64,000 bases of DNA from Flavobacterium amniphilum (GCF_023634845.1 NZ_JAMLJL010000005.1:124001-188000); one strand, 5' to 3'; shown: positions 44,341-53,404, numbered from the stretch's first letter. Made by a program: numbers and translations. The notes: generated by a model not told the origin, from the letters alone.

Positions 44341-45515
44341 TATTTTTTACCCTTTCTTCTGTCTCTTTCGTTTTTAATTAAAGTCAATTCACGGCTTGTT
44401 TGTCCTGCAACTGAAGTATTTTCTTCTGCACGGCGGATTAAGTAAGGCATAACATCTTTCACAGGCCCGAACGGTAAATATTTTGCCACATTATAACCTT
44501 CGGCCGCTAAGTTAAAACTGATATTATCACTCATTCCGTACAACTGGCCAAACCACACTCTGAAATCATTTTTTGCAATTCCTTTGTGTGCCATCATTTC
44601 CATTAATTTATAAGAACTGTCCTCATTGTGTGTTCCGGCAAAAACGGCCATAGTGTCAATATGTTCCATCATATAAGCAACAGCATCGTCAAAATTATAA
44701 TCAGTAGCCTGTTTTGAAGGACAAATTGGTGACTTGTAATTTTTTTCTTCAGCACGTTTGTTTTCTTTTTCCATATAGGCACCACGTACCAGTTTCATTC
44801 CGATGTGGAAACTTTCTTCCTGTGCCTGGGCATGTAATTTTTTAAGATAATCCAAACGGTCCCAACGGTACATTTGAAGTGTATTGTAAACAATAGCTTT
44901 GTTTTTATTGTATTTACGCATCATATCAGCCACTAAATCATCGGCCGCATCCTGCATCCAACTTTCTTCTCCGTCAATCAATAAAGCTATATCGTTTTCA
45001 TGAGCCGCTTTACACACTCTATCAAAGCGCTCTACAACTCTGTCCCACTCTTGTTGTTCTGCTTCATTCAACGCAATTCCCTCGCCTAATTTCTCATATA
45101 ATTCGAAACGACCGAAACCGGTTGGTTTGAAAACCGCAAACGGAATTGCTTTCTTTTCCTTGGCAAAATTGATGATTTTCAATGTTTTATTCATGGCATC
45201 ATCAAAAGCCGATTCATCTTCTTTTCCTTCAACAGAATAATCCAATACTGAAGAGACACCCCCTATAGTATACATTTTATCCACAACCGGAATACAGTCA
45301 TCCTCTGAAACTCCTCCGCAAAAATGATCAAAAACCGTTGCACGGATTAGACCTTCAACCGGCAAATGCGCTTTCAAAGCAAAGTTCGTAACTGCAGTTC
45401 CAATTTTTACCAATGGTTCTGAATCTATTAATTTGAAAAGAAAATATGCTCTTTCTAATTCGGTATCACTTTTAAGCGAAAATGCGTTTTGTGTGTTGTC
45501 AAAAATTTTATCCAT
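44340..45515 (-). CDS. Proline dehydrogenase
   Basis: 391 residues, a monofunctional PRODH-domain protein. FAD-dependent oxidation of proline to pyrroline-5-carboxylate. Visible: LLIDGEESWMQDAADDL (about 175), MKLVRGAYMEKENKRA (about 240), and the C-terminal GQLYGMSDNISF and LIRRAEENTS, whose Arg pair binds the proline carboxylate. No P5C dehydrogenase domain or gene is adjacent. First gene of the run to pdxH, with a TATATTTG -7 box 21 bp upstream. Confidence 0.93.
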   Translation of the reverse strand: MDKIFDNTQNAFSLKSDTELERAYFLFKLIDSEPLVKIGTAVTNFALKAHLPVEGLIRATVFDHFCGGVSEDDCIPVVDKMYTIGGVSSVLDYSVEGKEDESAFDDAMNKTLKIINFAKEKKAIPFAVFKPTGFGRFELYEKLGEGIALNEAEQQEWDRVVERFDRVCKAAHENDIALLIDGEESWMQDAADDLVADMMRKYNKNKAIVYNTLQMYRWDRLDYLKKLHAQAQEESFHIGMKLVRGAYMEKENKRAEEKNYKSPICPSKQATDYNFDDAVAYMMEHIDTMAVFAGTHNEDSSYKLMEMMAHKGIAKNDFRVWFGQLYGMSDNISFNLAAEGYNVAKYLPFGPVKDVMPYLIRRAEENTSVAGQTSRELTLIKNERDRRKGKK

Positions 45516-45536
45516 GATTTATTCCTAAATGTTATG

Positions 45537-45544
45537 CAAATATA
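45537..45544 (-). promoter_or_regulatory. -7 box TATATTTG for the proline dehydrogenase operon
   Basis: Perfect TAnnTTTG on the minus strand, 21 bp before the ATG at 45515. Confidence 0.6.
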
Positions 45545-45613
45545 AAACACCACGCTATTTTATTATAGTATTTTTACTTTATTTTGCACAACATTTTAAT
45601 ACGCATTTGTGAA

Positions 45614-46681
45614 ATGGAATCAATAAAAGCCAACGGCTACGCAATTCACTTTAATCAAGAAAGTTACACACATTTAAACATCTATCTGAAGGAAAATAAT
45701 TTTTCGAAAATTTTCTTCATTGTTGACGAAAACAGTAATGAATATTGCCTTCCAAAGCTGTTACCTTTAATTGAAACCGAATCTCCGTTTGAAATCATAG
45801 AACTGGAACCCGGGGAAGAAAACAAAACCATCGAAACCTGCACTCAGGTATGGAATGTACTAATCGAACTTGGTGCCGACCGCAAAAGCTTAGTAATCAA
45901 TATCGGTGGCGGTGTGATTACCGACATGGGCGGATTCATTGCTTCTACTTATAAAAGAGGAATTCCTTTTATCAACATTCCAACTACTTTATTATCTATG
46001 GTAGATGCCTCTGTTGGTGGTAAAAACGGAGTTGATTTAGGCGGATTAAAAAATCAGATCGGCACCATTACAAATCCTGCTATGGTACTAATTGATTCTT
46101 CATTCCTGGATACTTTACCGCAAAGGGAAATGATTTCCGGACTGGCAGAAATGTTGAAACACGGACTGATAGCTAAAGCTTCCCATTGGGAAAAATTTAA
46201 AAACCACGGAGAAATCAATTTTGACGAATTCAATGATTTGATCAGGGAATCAGTTGAAATCAAAAATGATATCGTAACAAAGGATCCTACGGAAAACGGT
46301 ATCCGTAAAGCATTAAACTTTGGACATACCTTAGGTCATGCCATTGAAACTTACTTTTTGGAACATCCTGAAAAAGAATCCCTACTTCATGGTGAAGCCA
46401 TTGCTGCAGGTATGATTTTAGAAGGCTATATCTCACTTGAAAAAGGTCTGATTTCAGAAGAAGAATACTCGGAAATCAAAAACCGTATCAATAAAATTTA
46501 CAATCAGATTATCATTGAAGAAAATGACGAAAATCACATCATTGATTTACTGATTCACGACAAAAAAAATGAATACGGAAAAGTTCAATTTGCACTTTTA
46601 AACGGAATCGGAAATATAAAAACAGACCAAATAACTGATAACGAAACAATTAAAAAAGCTTTTAACAACTACAAAATATAA
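45614..46681 (+). CDS. aroB: 3-dehydroquinate synthase
   Basis: 355 residues from the ATG at 45614; an upstream in-frame TTG gives an implausible extension. NAD-binding GGGVITDMGGFIAS (about 101-114), catalytic-site PTTLLSMVDASVGGKNGVDLGGLKNQIGT (about 129-157), metal His residues in LNFGHTLGHAIE and HGEAIAAG. It converts DAHP to 3-dehydroquinate, step two of the shikimate pathway. The upstream element TTATTTTG resembles a -7 box with one base missing. Confidence 0.95.
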   Translation: MESIKANGYAIHFNQESYTHLNIYLKENNFSKIFFIVDENSNEYCLPKLLPLIETESPFEIIELEPGEENKTIETCTQVWNVLIELGADRKSLVINIGGGVITDMGGFIASTYKRGIPFINIPTTLLSMVDASVGGKNGVDLGGLKNQIGTITNPAMVLIDSSFLDTLPQREMISGLAEMLKHGLIAKASHWEKFKNHGEINFDEFNDLIRESVEIKNDIVTKDPTENGIRKALNFGHTLGHAIETYFLEHPEKESLLHGEAIAAGMILEGYISLEKGLISEEEYSEIKNRINKIYNQIIIEENDENHIIDLLIHDKKNEYGKVQFALLNGIGNIKTDQITDNETIKKAFNNYKI

Positions 46682-46724
46682 CGTTTTTTTACTTTTTTGT
46701 TTTCAAATACGAAATTTAATTTTT

Positions 46725-46732
46725 TAAATTTG
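46725..46732 (+). promoter_or_regulatory. -7 box TAAATTTG upstream of the small ORF and speA
   Basis: Perfect TAnnTTTG; the nearest TTG (46697-46699) is 25 bp away. It ends 4 bp before the ATG of the 58-codon ORF and about 236 bp before speA. Confidence 0.6.
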
Positions 46733-46736
46733 CCGC

Positions 46737-46913
46737 ATGTACAAACACAATAAATGGAGCTCAAATTTTTCTTTTCAGGAATCTATTCTGGAGAGAAAAT
46801 CTATTGTTTTGAAAATTGTGACGGTTATTAAATGGGAAGCAAACAGACTTTTTGCTACAAATCAGAAAATTTACAGCGAGTTGGAAATCGAATTCGCAAA
46901 TATTAGAGTTTGA
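46737..46913 (+). CDS. 58-residue small protein in the speA leader
   Basis: An ATG at 46737 opens a 58-codon frame ending TGA at 46911-46913, 55 bp before speA. The protein begins MYKHNKWSSNFSFQES, has a hydrophobic-basic centre (RKSIVLKIVTVIKWEANRLF) and ends in an acidic amphipathic segment (KIYSELEIEFANIRV). The -7 box ends only 4 bp before the ATG, so the mRNA would be leaderless for this ORF. It could be a real small protein, a regulatory leader ORF for speA, or chance. I do not recognise the sequence. Confidence 0.5.
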   Translation: MYKHNKWSSNFSFQESILERKSIVLKIVTVIKWEANRLFATNQKIYSELEIEFANIRV

Positions 46914-46968
46914 AAAAAAATTGTATTGGATTTTTTATTATTTTTAATTACAATTTACTGATAGCTAA

Positions 46969-48369
46969 ATGAATACAAAATATTTCGATTTAATTAATCA
47001 AACTTTCTATTTTCCTCAGGAAGAATTCACTTTAAATAAAGACCATTTACAGTTTCATGGCATAGATTTAATGAAATTGGTTGAAGAGTATGGTACTCCA
47101 TTAAAATTCACCTACTTGCCAAAAATTTCCGAAAACATCAATAAAGCAAAGATGTGGTTTCGTAATGCCATGGAAAAACAAGGTTATGAAGCTAAATACT
47201 TTTATTGCTACTGTACCAAAAGCTCGCATTTTGAGTTTATCTTAAACGAAGCGCTTAAGAACAATATCCACATTGAAACCTCTTCTGCATTTGACATCAA
47301 CATTGTTGAAAACCTAATGGAGGAAGGAAAGATAAACAAAAACACATTTATTGTTTGTAACGGGTTTAAAAGAGGCTTATACATAACAAACATTGCACGT
47401 TTAATCAACAACGGACACAAAAACACGATACCTGTTATTGATAATTTTGAAGAATTAGACTTACTTCAGGAGGAAATTAACGGGAAATTCAAAATCGGTA
47501 TCCGTATTGCAGCGGAGGAAGATCCTAAATTTGAGTTTTATACTTCCCGTTTAGGAATTGGTTACAAGGATATCGTTCCGTTCTATAGAAAAAATATTCA
47601 GGACAATAAAAAGGTAGAACTTAAAATGCTTCACTTTTTTATTAATGCCGGAATCCGTGATACAGCTTATTACTGGAATGAGTTATTAAAATGTATGAAG
47701 GTATACATCAACCTTAAAAAGGAATGTCCTTCATTAGACAGTTTGAATATTGGTGGAGGTTTCCCTATCAAAAACTCATTGGCTTTTGATTATGATTACC
47801 AATATATGGTTGAGGAAATTTTGAATCAAATCAAAATTGCCTGTGACGAAGCTGAAGTTCCGGTACCGCATATTTTCACTGAATTCGGTTCTTTCACTGT
47901 TGGTGAAGCAGGAGGAGCAGTTTATCAGGTATTGTACCAAAAGAAACAAAACGACCGTGAAAATTGGAATATGATCGATTCTTCTTTCATTACAACACTT
48001 CCGGATACATGGGCAATCAATAAGCGTTTTGTAATGCTGGCGATAAATCGCTGGAATGACACATATGAGCGGGTACTTTTAGGAGGATTGACTTGTGACG
48101 GTGATGATTATTACAACTCGGAGCAGCACATGAATGCCATTTACCTTCCTAAATACAATAAAGAAAAACCTTTATATATAGGATTCTTTAATACGGGTGC
48201 TTATCAGGAAACAATTGGAGGTCACGGCGGACTACACCACTGTATTTTACCACAACCGAAACACATCCTGATTGATAAGGATAAAAACGGAATTTTTGCA
48301 CATGAAGTTTTCTCTGAAGAACAAAGTGCAGATCAAATTTTAGAAATTTTAGGTTACAACAAAAAATAA
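46969..48369 (+). CDS. speA: Arginine decarboxylase, short SpeA-like (PLP, alanine-racemase fold)
   Basis: 466 residues, much shorter than E. coli SpeA (about 630) and typical of the Bacteroidota form. The fold is a group IV PLP decarboxylase: the lysine of YCTKSSHFE (about residue 83) occupies the PLP position, LNIGGGFPIKNS (about 260) binds the phosphate, EFGSF near 305 and GGLTCDGDDYY near 380 supply active-site residues. It decarboxylates arginine to agmatine for polyamine synthesis. Followed 32 bp later by the DHS-like gene; no agmatinase lies between them. Confidence 0.88.
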   Translation: MNTKYFDLINQTFYFPQEEFTLNKDHLQFHGIDLMKLVEEYGTPLKFTYLPKISENINKAKMWFRNAMEKQGYEAKYFYCYCTKSSHFEFILNEALKNNIHIETSSAFDINIVENLMEEGKINKNTFIVCNGFKRGLYITNIARLINNGHKNTIPVIDNFEELDLLQEEINGKFKIGIRIAAEEDPKFEFYTSRLGIGYKDIVPFYRKNIQDNKKVELKMLHFFINAGIRDTAYYWNELLKCMKVYINLKKECPSLDSLNIGGGFPIKNSLAFDYDYQYMVEEILNQIKIACDEAEVPVPHIFTEFGSFTVGEAGGAVYQVLYQKKQNDRENWNMIDSSFITTLPDTWAINKRFVMLAINRWNDTYERVLLGGLTCDGDDYYNSEQHMNAIYLPKYNKEKPLYIGFFNTGAYQETIGGHGGLHHCILPQPKHILIDKDKNGIFAHEVFSEEQSADQILEILGYNKK

Positions 48370-48401
48370 TAACTTGCTGCTTTTAGCAAAAAACAAACAA
48401 A

Positions 48402-49376
48402 ATGAGCAAAGGACCAATTAGTCAATTTATTGAAAAACACTACCTTCATTTCAATGCTGCTGCTTTAGTAGATGCAGCTAAAGGTTATGAAGAACATTTA
48501 TTGGATAACGGTAAGATGATGATTACATTAGCAGGTGCAATGAGTACTGCTGAATTAGGAAAATCATTAGCCGAAATGATCCGTCAGGATAAAGTACACA
48601 TCATTTCTTGTACAGGAGCAAACCTTGAAGAGGATATCATGAATCTTGTTGCTCATAATTCATACAAAAGAGTACCAAATTACCGTGATTTGTCTCCACA
48701 GGAAGAATGGGATTTATTGGAAAACCATTACAACCGTGTAACAGATACCTGTATCCCTGAAGAAGAAGCTTTCCGTCGTTTACAACAACATTTATTCAAT
48801 ATCTGGAATAATGCGGATTCAAAAGGTGAGAGATATTTCCCGCACGAATTCATGTACCAGATGATTAACTCAGGTGTATTGGAGCAATATTATGAAATCG
48901 ATCCTAAAGATTCATGGATGGTAGCAGCTGCTGAGAAAAACTTACCAATCGTAGTTCCGGGATGGGAAGACAGTACAATGGGTAATATTTTTGCTTCTTA
49001 CTGCATTAAAGGTCAGTTCAAGGCAACTACAATGAAAAGTGGTGTAGAATACATGATGTGGTTAGCAGATTGGTACAAAGACAATTGTTCAGGTAAAGGA
49101 ATCGGGTTTTTCCAAATTGGTGGAGGTATCGCAGGTGATTTCCCGATTTGTGTTGTTCCAATGTTGTATCAGGATATGGAAATGCATGATGTTCCTTTCT
49201 GGGCATACTTCTGTCAGATCTCTGATTCTACAACCAGTTACGGATCATATTCAGGTGCAGTTCCAAATGAAAAAATCACTTGGGGAAAATTAGACATCAC
49301 AACCCCAAAATTTATTGTGGAATCTGATGCTACTATCGTTGCACCTCTTATATTTGCATACGTACTAGGTCAATAA
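48402..49376 (+). CDS. Deoxyhypusine synthase-family protein (probable polyamine aminobutyl transferase)
   Basis: 324 residues. Strongly similar in plan to deoxyhypusine synthase: ITLAGAMSTAELGKSL (about 41), SCTGANLEEDIMNL (about 69), FFQIGGGIAGDFPICV (about 228), SYSGAVPNEKITWGKLD with the catalytic Lys in WGKL (about 296), and ESDATIVAPLIFAYV. Bacteria lack hypusinated eIF5A, so the enzyme probably moves the aminobutyl group of a polyamine to another amine, for example making homospermidine or spermidine. Operon with speA supports a polyamine role. Catalytic and NAD-site residues look intact. Confidence 0.88.
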   Translation: MSKGPISQFIEKHYLHFNAAALVDAAKGYEEHLLDNGKMMITLAGAMSTAELGKSLAEMIRQDKVHIISCTGANLEEDIMNLVAHNSYKRVPNYRDLSPQEEWDLLENHYNRVTDTCIPEEEAFRRLQQHLFNIWNNADSKGERYFPHEFMYQMINSGVLEQYYEIDPKDSWMVAAAEKNLPIVVPGWEDSTMGNIFASYCIKGQFKATTMKSGVEYMMWLADWYKDNCSGKGIGFFQIGGGIAGDFPICVVPMLYQDMEMHDVPFWAYFCQISDSTTSYGSYSGAVPNEKITWGKLDITTPKFIVESDATIVAPLIFAYVLGQ

Positions 49377-49454
49377 TTTAACCCCGAATTTATGTGGAAT
49401 GAATCTGACCAAAGACATTTCATATGACAAATAAAAAACAATAATACCAAACTG

Positions 49455-49844
49455 ATGAAAAGAGTTATCGTTGATTATTCAAAATTAACAAGTGAAATTT
49501 TAAACCTATTAGTAGAAAAGTTTCCTGACGGTTATGATGATTCAGACATCATTCGATTCAAAAATGCAAAGAACGAATCGATTGAAGCTGTTGAAGTGCG
49601 TACCGAGGACACCATCTATCTGGTAAAAGTAAGTACTAAACTTGCGGACAGAATTGAAAACTACGACGAAGATGAAGAATTAGAAGGATCTGATGATTCA
49701 TTGGATGCATTGAAAGAATTAGAAATTGAAGATGGTGCCGATGACGACGATGATGACAAAGACGTTGCTGAAGGAGATGATGAAGATGACGAAGATTCTG
49801 AAGATTCTGAAACTGAAGACTCCGAAGATGAAGACGAAGAATAA
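49455..49844 (+). CDS. Small protein with a highly acidic Asp/Glu tail
   Basis: 129 residues. The N-terminal 75 residues form a compact mixed domain (MKRVIVDYSKLTSEILNLL, ESIEAVEVRTEDTIYLVKVS). The C-terminal half is almost entirely Asp, Glu and Ser. Conserved in flavobacteria, I believe, and sometimes mislabelled DNA primase. The acidic tail could mimic nucleic acid or chaperone basic proteins; this is speculation. It follows the DHS-like gene by 78 bp and has its own terminator. Confidence 0.7.
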   Translation: MKRVIVDYSKLTSEILNLLVEKFPDGYDDSDIIRFKNAKNESIEAVEVRTEDTIYLVKVSTKLADRIENYDEDEELEGSDDSLDALKELEIEDGADDDDDDKDVAEGDDEDDEDSEDSETEDSEDEDEE

Positions 49845-49853
49845 ACAGATATA

Positions 49854-49883
49854 AAAAAAGGAACTCAATTGAGTTCCTTTTTT
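49854..49883. terminator. Bidirectional terminator, perfect palindrome
   Basis: AAAAAAGGAACTCAA / TTGAGTTCCTTTTTT, T runs on both strands, between converging genes. Confidence 0.85.
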
Positions 49884-49907
49884 ATTTTATAGTATCTGAA
49901 ATTTAGA

Positions 49908-50240
49908 TTAAAAACCTAAATCACGTTCAATTTCTTCCATTTCGATTAAATCATGTGCTTCCAACAAAGTTGGCACGACATGCAATGTATGAGGTACATC
50001 ATTAAAATCGATTCCTTCGGCTACGATTACAAATGATTTTTTTTGTTTTTTAAACTTCTTGGCCAAATCAACGAAATTTTTGATTGATTTAATATCCACC
50101 GATTTATCATGTGAGATATCCAAAACCACATTATTTTCTTTATAGGTATTGAACTGATCGGTAACTTTTTGCAGAAAAACTTCAGCGTTACCCTCGGTAT
50201 CTTTAATAATGGTAGTATGTCCTTTGTGGTCGACTTTCAT
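49908..50240 (-). CDS. STAS-like small protein
   Basis: 110 residues. The pattern of alternating strands and helices (VVLDISHDKSVDIKSIKNFVDLAKKFKKQKKSFVIVAEG, then VPTLLEAHDLIEMEEIERDLGF) resembles STAS/anti-sigma-factor antagonist folds. No clear phosphorylatable Ser in the usual position. Close flavobacterial homologues have been annotated ribonuclease Z because of genomic neighbourhood, but no metal-binding motif is present. Possibly a regulatory partner protein. Confidence 0.65.
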   Translation of the reverse strand: MKVDHKGHTTIIKDTEGNAEVFLQKVTDQFNTYKENNVVLDISHDKSVDIKSIKNFVDLAKKFKKQKKSFVIVAEGIDFNDVPHTLHVVPTLLEAHDLIEMEEIERDLGF

Positions 50241-50305
50241 TTTATAATATTTGATTCATGTAGTTGCTAAATTAATCAGAATTTAAGTCTTAACAAACTG
50301 TTTGT

Positions 50306-51208
50306 TTATTTATCTAACATCCAACTCATCAAATTATTTTGATCGACAATAGACCAAGAATGAGGATGTTTTTCTCCATTTGCTCTATATCCCTTGTTCT
50401 TGGTTATAATTACATTTACATCCGAAAATTGCTTCTTCTTCATTTCTTCCGCCATTTTTTCAATGGAAAAAGCATTCAGATCTTCATAATCATTCCCATT
50501 TTGTTTTTTCCACCACAGTAAATCAGGTTCAGTATACAATCTTATTTTAGTATCTTTTAAATAGTCAAGATTACTGATGTTGGCCGTTTTAGAAGTAAAG
50601 GGAGAATTCAATTCATACTTCTTTATCCCTTTCTTCGGATTACCAAAATCTGCATTGAAATTTTCAACAATCCATTTGGCTTCTTCTACTGATTCAGCAT
50701 CCACATTATTGCGGATATTTTTTTCTGAAACCTCATAAATTTTCAATAAATCAATAGGAGAATCAACAATAAAAACTCCCTTCGGTATAATATTACTTTT
50801 AGTTTTTATCAAATAATCACTCAATAACAAACTCACATTACCCCCGGCTGAAAAACCACCGATATAAATATTTTCATGCTTAAGCTTATATTGATTAAAT
50901 ATCGACTCCAAATCTTTTTTTAAAGATTCTTTTTCTTCTTCTTTTAAAAAAACATGATGATCAAAATCCATTAACAAGACCGAAATATTATTCTTGGCAG
51001 CTATTTCCAGAATTTTAAACTCGCTTTTGGTATTCTCTGCTCCGCCACCGCCAAATCCCGGGAAAAGAACAAGAGTACCTTTTTGCTCTTTTGCTTTGAA
51101 TAATTCAAAAGACTCTTCTTTTATTCCTTGTTCTTCAACTCTTTCTGCTTTATTAGAATTACAAGAAGCCAGAAATAAAAAAACAACCGCTATTAAATAC
51201 TTAATCAT
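50306..51208 (-). CDS. Alpha/beta-hydrolase-fold lipoprotein
   Basis: 300 residues. Lipoprotein signal with lipobox FLASC (Cys16). The hydrolase core shows LVLFPGFGGGG (about 46), the nucleophile elbow GGFSAGGN (Ser about 120), an acidic TEPDLLWW (about 232) and a catalytic His in HPHSWSI (about 283). Predicted serine hydrolase tethered to the envelope; substrate unknown. It follows pyrB by 7 bp, yet the pyrimidine link is probably only transcriptional. Confidence 0.75.
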   Translation of the reverse strand: MIKYLIAVVFLFLASCNSNKAERVEEQGIKEESFELFKAKEQKGTLVLFPGFGGGGAENTKSEFKILEIAAKNNISVLLMDFDHHVFLKEEEKESLKKDLESIFNQYKLKHENIYIGGFSAGGNVSLLLSDYLIKTKSNIIPKGVFIVDSPIDLLKIYEVSEKNIRNNVDAESVEEAKWIVENFNADFGNPKKGIKKYELNSPFTSKTANISNLDYLKDTKIRLYTEPDLLWWKKQNGNDYEDLNAFSIEKMAEEMKKKQFSDVNVIITKNKGYRANGEKHPHSWSIVDQNNLMSWMLDK

Positions 51209-51215
51209 TGGAAAC

Positions 51216-52145
51216 TTATTGTTTGATTTTCGAAGCTAATAAGTAAATAACTGCCATTCTTACGGCTACTCCGTTTTCAACCTGGTCTAAAATTACAGAT
51301 TGTTTTGAATCGGCGACATCGCTGGTGATTTCAACTCCGCGGTTAATAGGTCCGGGATGCATGACCACAATTTCTTTATTCAGGGAGTCAAGCAATTGTT
51401 TGTCCAATCCGTATTGCATGGCATATTCACGCGTTGTCGGGAAATAACTGATGTCGAGACGTTCGTTTTGCACGCGTAACATATTTGCCACATCACACCA
51501 TTCGAGTGCTTTTCTTAAATTCGGTTCGACCTGAACGCCGAGCTCTGTAATATATCTTGGAATTAAAGTTTTCGGGCCGCAGACTTTTACTTCTGCTCCC
51601 AACTTCTGTAAGGAATAAATATTCGAAAGCGCTACACGTGAGTGTAAAATATCACCAACGATTACCACTTTTTTCCCGGCCACATCCCCCAGCCTTTCTC
51701 TTATTGTATAAGCATCCAATAAAGCCTGCGTTGGGTGTTCGTGTGCTCCGTCACCGGCATTAACAATACTTGCATTTACATTTTTCGACAGGAAAACGGC
51801 AGCTCCGGGAGATGAATGACGCATGACCACCATATCAACTTTCATGGAAAGAATGTTATTTACGGTATCGATCAGTGTTTCCCCTTTTGTTACAGACGAA
51901 CTAGAAGCGGCGAAGTTCACCACATCAGCGGAGAGTCGTTTTTGGGCTAATTCGAATGATAATTTAGTCCGGGTACTGTTTTCAAAAAATATATTGGCAA
52001 TGGTTATGTCGCGGAGAGAAGGAACTTTTTTGATGGGGCGGTTGATGACTTCCTTAAAATGATCGGCGGTATTAAAAATCAATTGAATATCTTCTTCTGT
52101 GATGTATTTGATTCCTAATAAATGATTTACGCTTAATTCCTGCAT
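51216..52145 (-). CDS. pyrB: Aspartate carbamoyltransferase catalytic chain
   Basis: 309 residues. Carbamoyl-phosphate site FFENSTRTKLSFELA (about 52-66), the mobile-loop Lys of SSSVTKGET, HPTQALLDAYTI (about 131) and the aspartate-site HPGPINRGVEI (about 260). First committed step of pyrimidine synthesis. No pyrI regulatory gene is adjacent. Its ATG follows the pyrR stop by one base, so the pair is translationally coupled. Confidence 0.96.
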   Translation of the reverse strand: MQELSVNHLLGIKYITEEDIQLIFNTADHFKEVINRPIKKVPSLRDITIANIFFENSTRTKLSFELAQKRLSADVVNFAASSSSVTKGETLIDTVNNILSMKVDMVVMRHSSPGAAVFLSKNVNASIVNAGDGAHEHPTQALLDAYTIRERLGDVAGKKVVIVGDILHSRVALSNIYSLQKLGAEVKVCGPKTLIPRYITELGVQVEPNLRKALEWCDVANMLRVQNERLDISYFPTTREYAMQYGLDKQLLDSLNKEIVVMHPGPINRGVEITSDVADSKQSVILDQVENGVAVRMAVIYLLASKIKQ

Positions 52146-52146
52146 C

Positions 52147-52683
52147 TTATTTTGTAATTAATTCTACTGAGTCTTCTCCGGAAGTTTCCTTCCACTTTAC
52201 CACTACCTTTTCGTTGTTGATGGCGTCTACCTGGCGTCCGCGGTAATCGGGCTGGATAGGCAGATGACGGCTGAAGCGTCTGTCGACAAGGACAAGCAGT
52301 TCTACTTCGCTTGGTCTTCCGAAGGATTGTATCGCAGACAATGCCGCATTGATACTTCTTCCGGTGTACAATACATCGTCGATAAAAATTACTTTTCTGT
52401 TTTCAACCAGGAAATCGATTTGGGTTTTATTCGCTTCCAAAGTCTCCCCTCTTCTGAAATCGTCCCTAAAGAAAGTAATATCAAGGAAACCCAAGGCGAT
52501 ATTATTCACTTGGTATTCGGTTTCAAGAATGCTTTTTAAACGGGTTGCCAGTTGTGAACCTCTTGGCTGAATGCCTATTAAAACAGTGTTTTTAAAATCG
52601 AGATGATTTTCTAATAATTGACAGGCCAAACGGTGAAGTATGATATCAACTTCTGTAGCGGTGAGCAAAGTTTTTTGACTCAT
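52147..52683 (-). CDS. pyrR: PyrR-like pyrimidine operon regulator / uracil phosphoribosyltransferase
   Basis: 178 residues from the ATG at 52683. The PRPP-binding motif VIFIDDVLYTGRSINAAL (about 95-112) and the flexible loop ITFFRDDFRRGETLEA are present, with the LLVLVDRRFSRHLPIQPDY segment typical of PyrR. PyrR binds pyr mRNA in response to UMP and has weak UPRTase activity. I see no obvious PyrR-binding attenuator directly upstream. The extended reading frame to 52764 is translated repeat DNA and was rejected. Confidence 0.93.
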   Translation of the reverse strand: MSQKTLLTATEVDIILHRLACQLLENHLDFKNTVLIGIQPRGSQLATRLKSILETEYQVNNIALGFLDITFFRDDFRRGETLEANKTQIDFLVENRKVIFIDDVLYTGRSINAALSAIQSFGRPSEVELLVLVDRRFSRHLPIQPDYRGRQVDAINNEKVVVKWKETSGEDSVELITK

Positions 52684-52885
52684 TGTAGTTAGTTGTGTTT
52701 GGAGTGTAAAATTAGGTAAAAAAGTCGAAAGTGGAAAGTCGAAAGCCGAAAGTCTTTGAGACAAAGTGAAAATTCCAAAATTAAAAGTGATTAGTACTTA
52801 GTAATTAGTGCTTGAGTCTTTGGGACAAGTGGGAAATTCCAAAGTCATTGAAGACTTTTTTTGCTCCACTGCGTTACGCTATGAG

Positions 52886-52910
52886 GTCGGAGTTGGATTG
52901 CGGGTAGTCG
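52886..52910 (+). repeat. Direct repeat copy 1 (GTCGGAGTTGGATT)
   Basis: 25-26 bp, matched at 53238-53263 with one extra base and one substitution. Confidence 0.6.
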
Positions 52911-53237
52911 TTATGAGAAAAATGAAATTTCAAAAACGGAAAGAAAAACTCTAATAATGGATTTATTCTTCTTCTAATAATTATCCTTATTTTTTCCTGC
53001 ATCCTCCTTCGTCGGATACGGCTAACTTCTTTTCTTTTGTCTTGATGTCTCGTCTAAGGCCGAGACAAGCAGAAATCTCGTTATGGCTAACGAGACACGG
53101 CAAAAGATCAAGACTTGGACTCTCGGCGTTCCAATTTCATTTCAAATCCTAAAAGAAAAGAACTCGCCCTTCGGGACTCAAACAGCTTTTCTTTTTACGG
53201 ATTTTTCAATGATTGGAACCTCGCCTGCGAATCCTAA

Positions 53238-53263
53238 GTCGGAGTTGGATTTGCGGGTAATCG
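53238..53263 (+). repeat. Direct repeat copy 2 (GTCGGAGTTGGATT)
   Basis: Partner of 52886-52910, about 350 bp away in the same orientation. Confidence 0.6.
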
Positions 53264-53360
53264 CCAATAAAAAGATAAAATTTCAAAAAATAAAGTTTGT
53301 TATCTTTCAGCTATAAGCAAATTTCTTTTTGCAGTTGACTTCTTTCTGTTTGGGGTACTA

Positions 53361-53404
53361 AAAAACCTTACTGAACTTGGAAAAAAATCCAAACACAGTA
53401 AGGT
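53361..53404 (-). terminator. Nested-hairpin terminator of the 53425-54156 gene
   Basis: Outer stem ACCTTACTG / CAGTAAGGT and inner stem TTGGA / TCCAA, with a T run on the minus strand. The CCTTACT stem is shared with the terminator at 54663-54708. Confidence 0.75.

Noticed and set aside
49908..50240. Ribonuclease Z annotation for the small protein
   Set aside because: No H-x-H-x-D-H metal motif; the true rnz is at 43435-44340.
53083..53316. 77-codon ORF in the repeat block
   Set aside because: Lies wholly in dispersed repeat DNA with no codon or promoter support.
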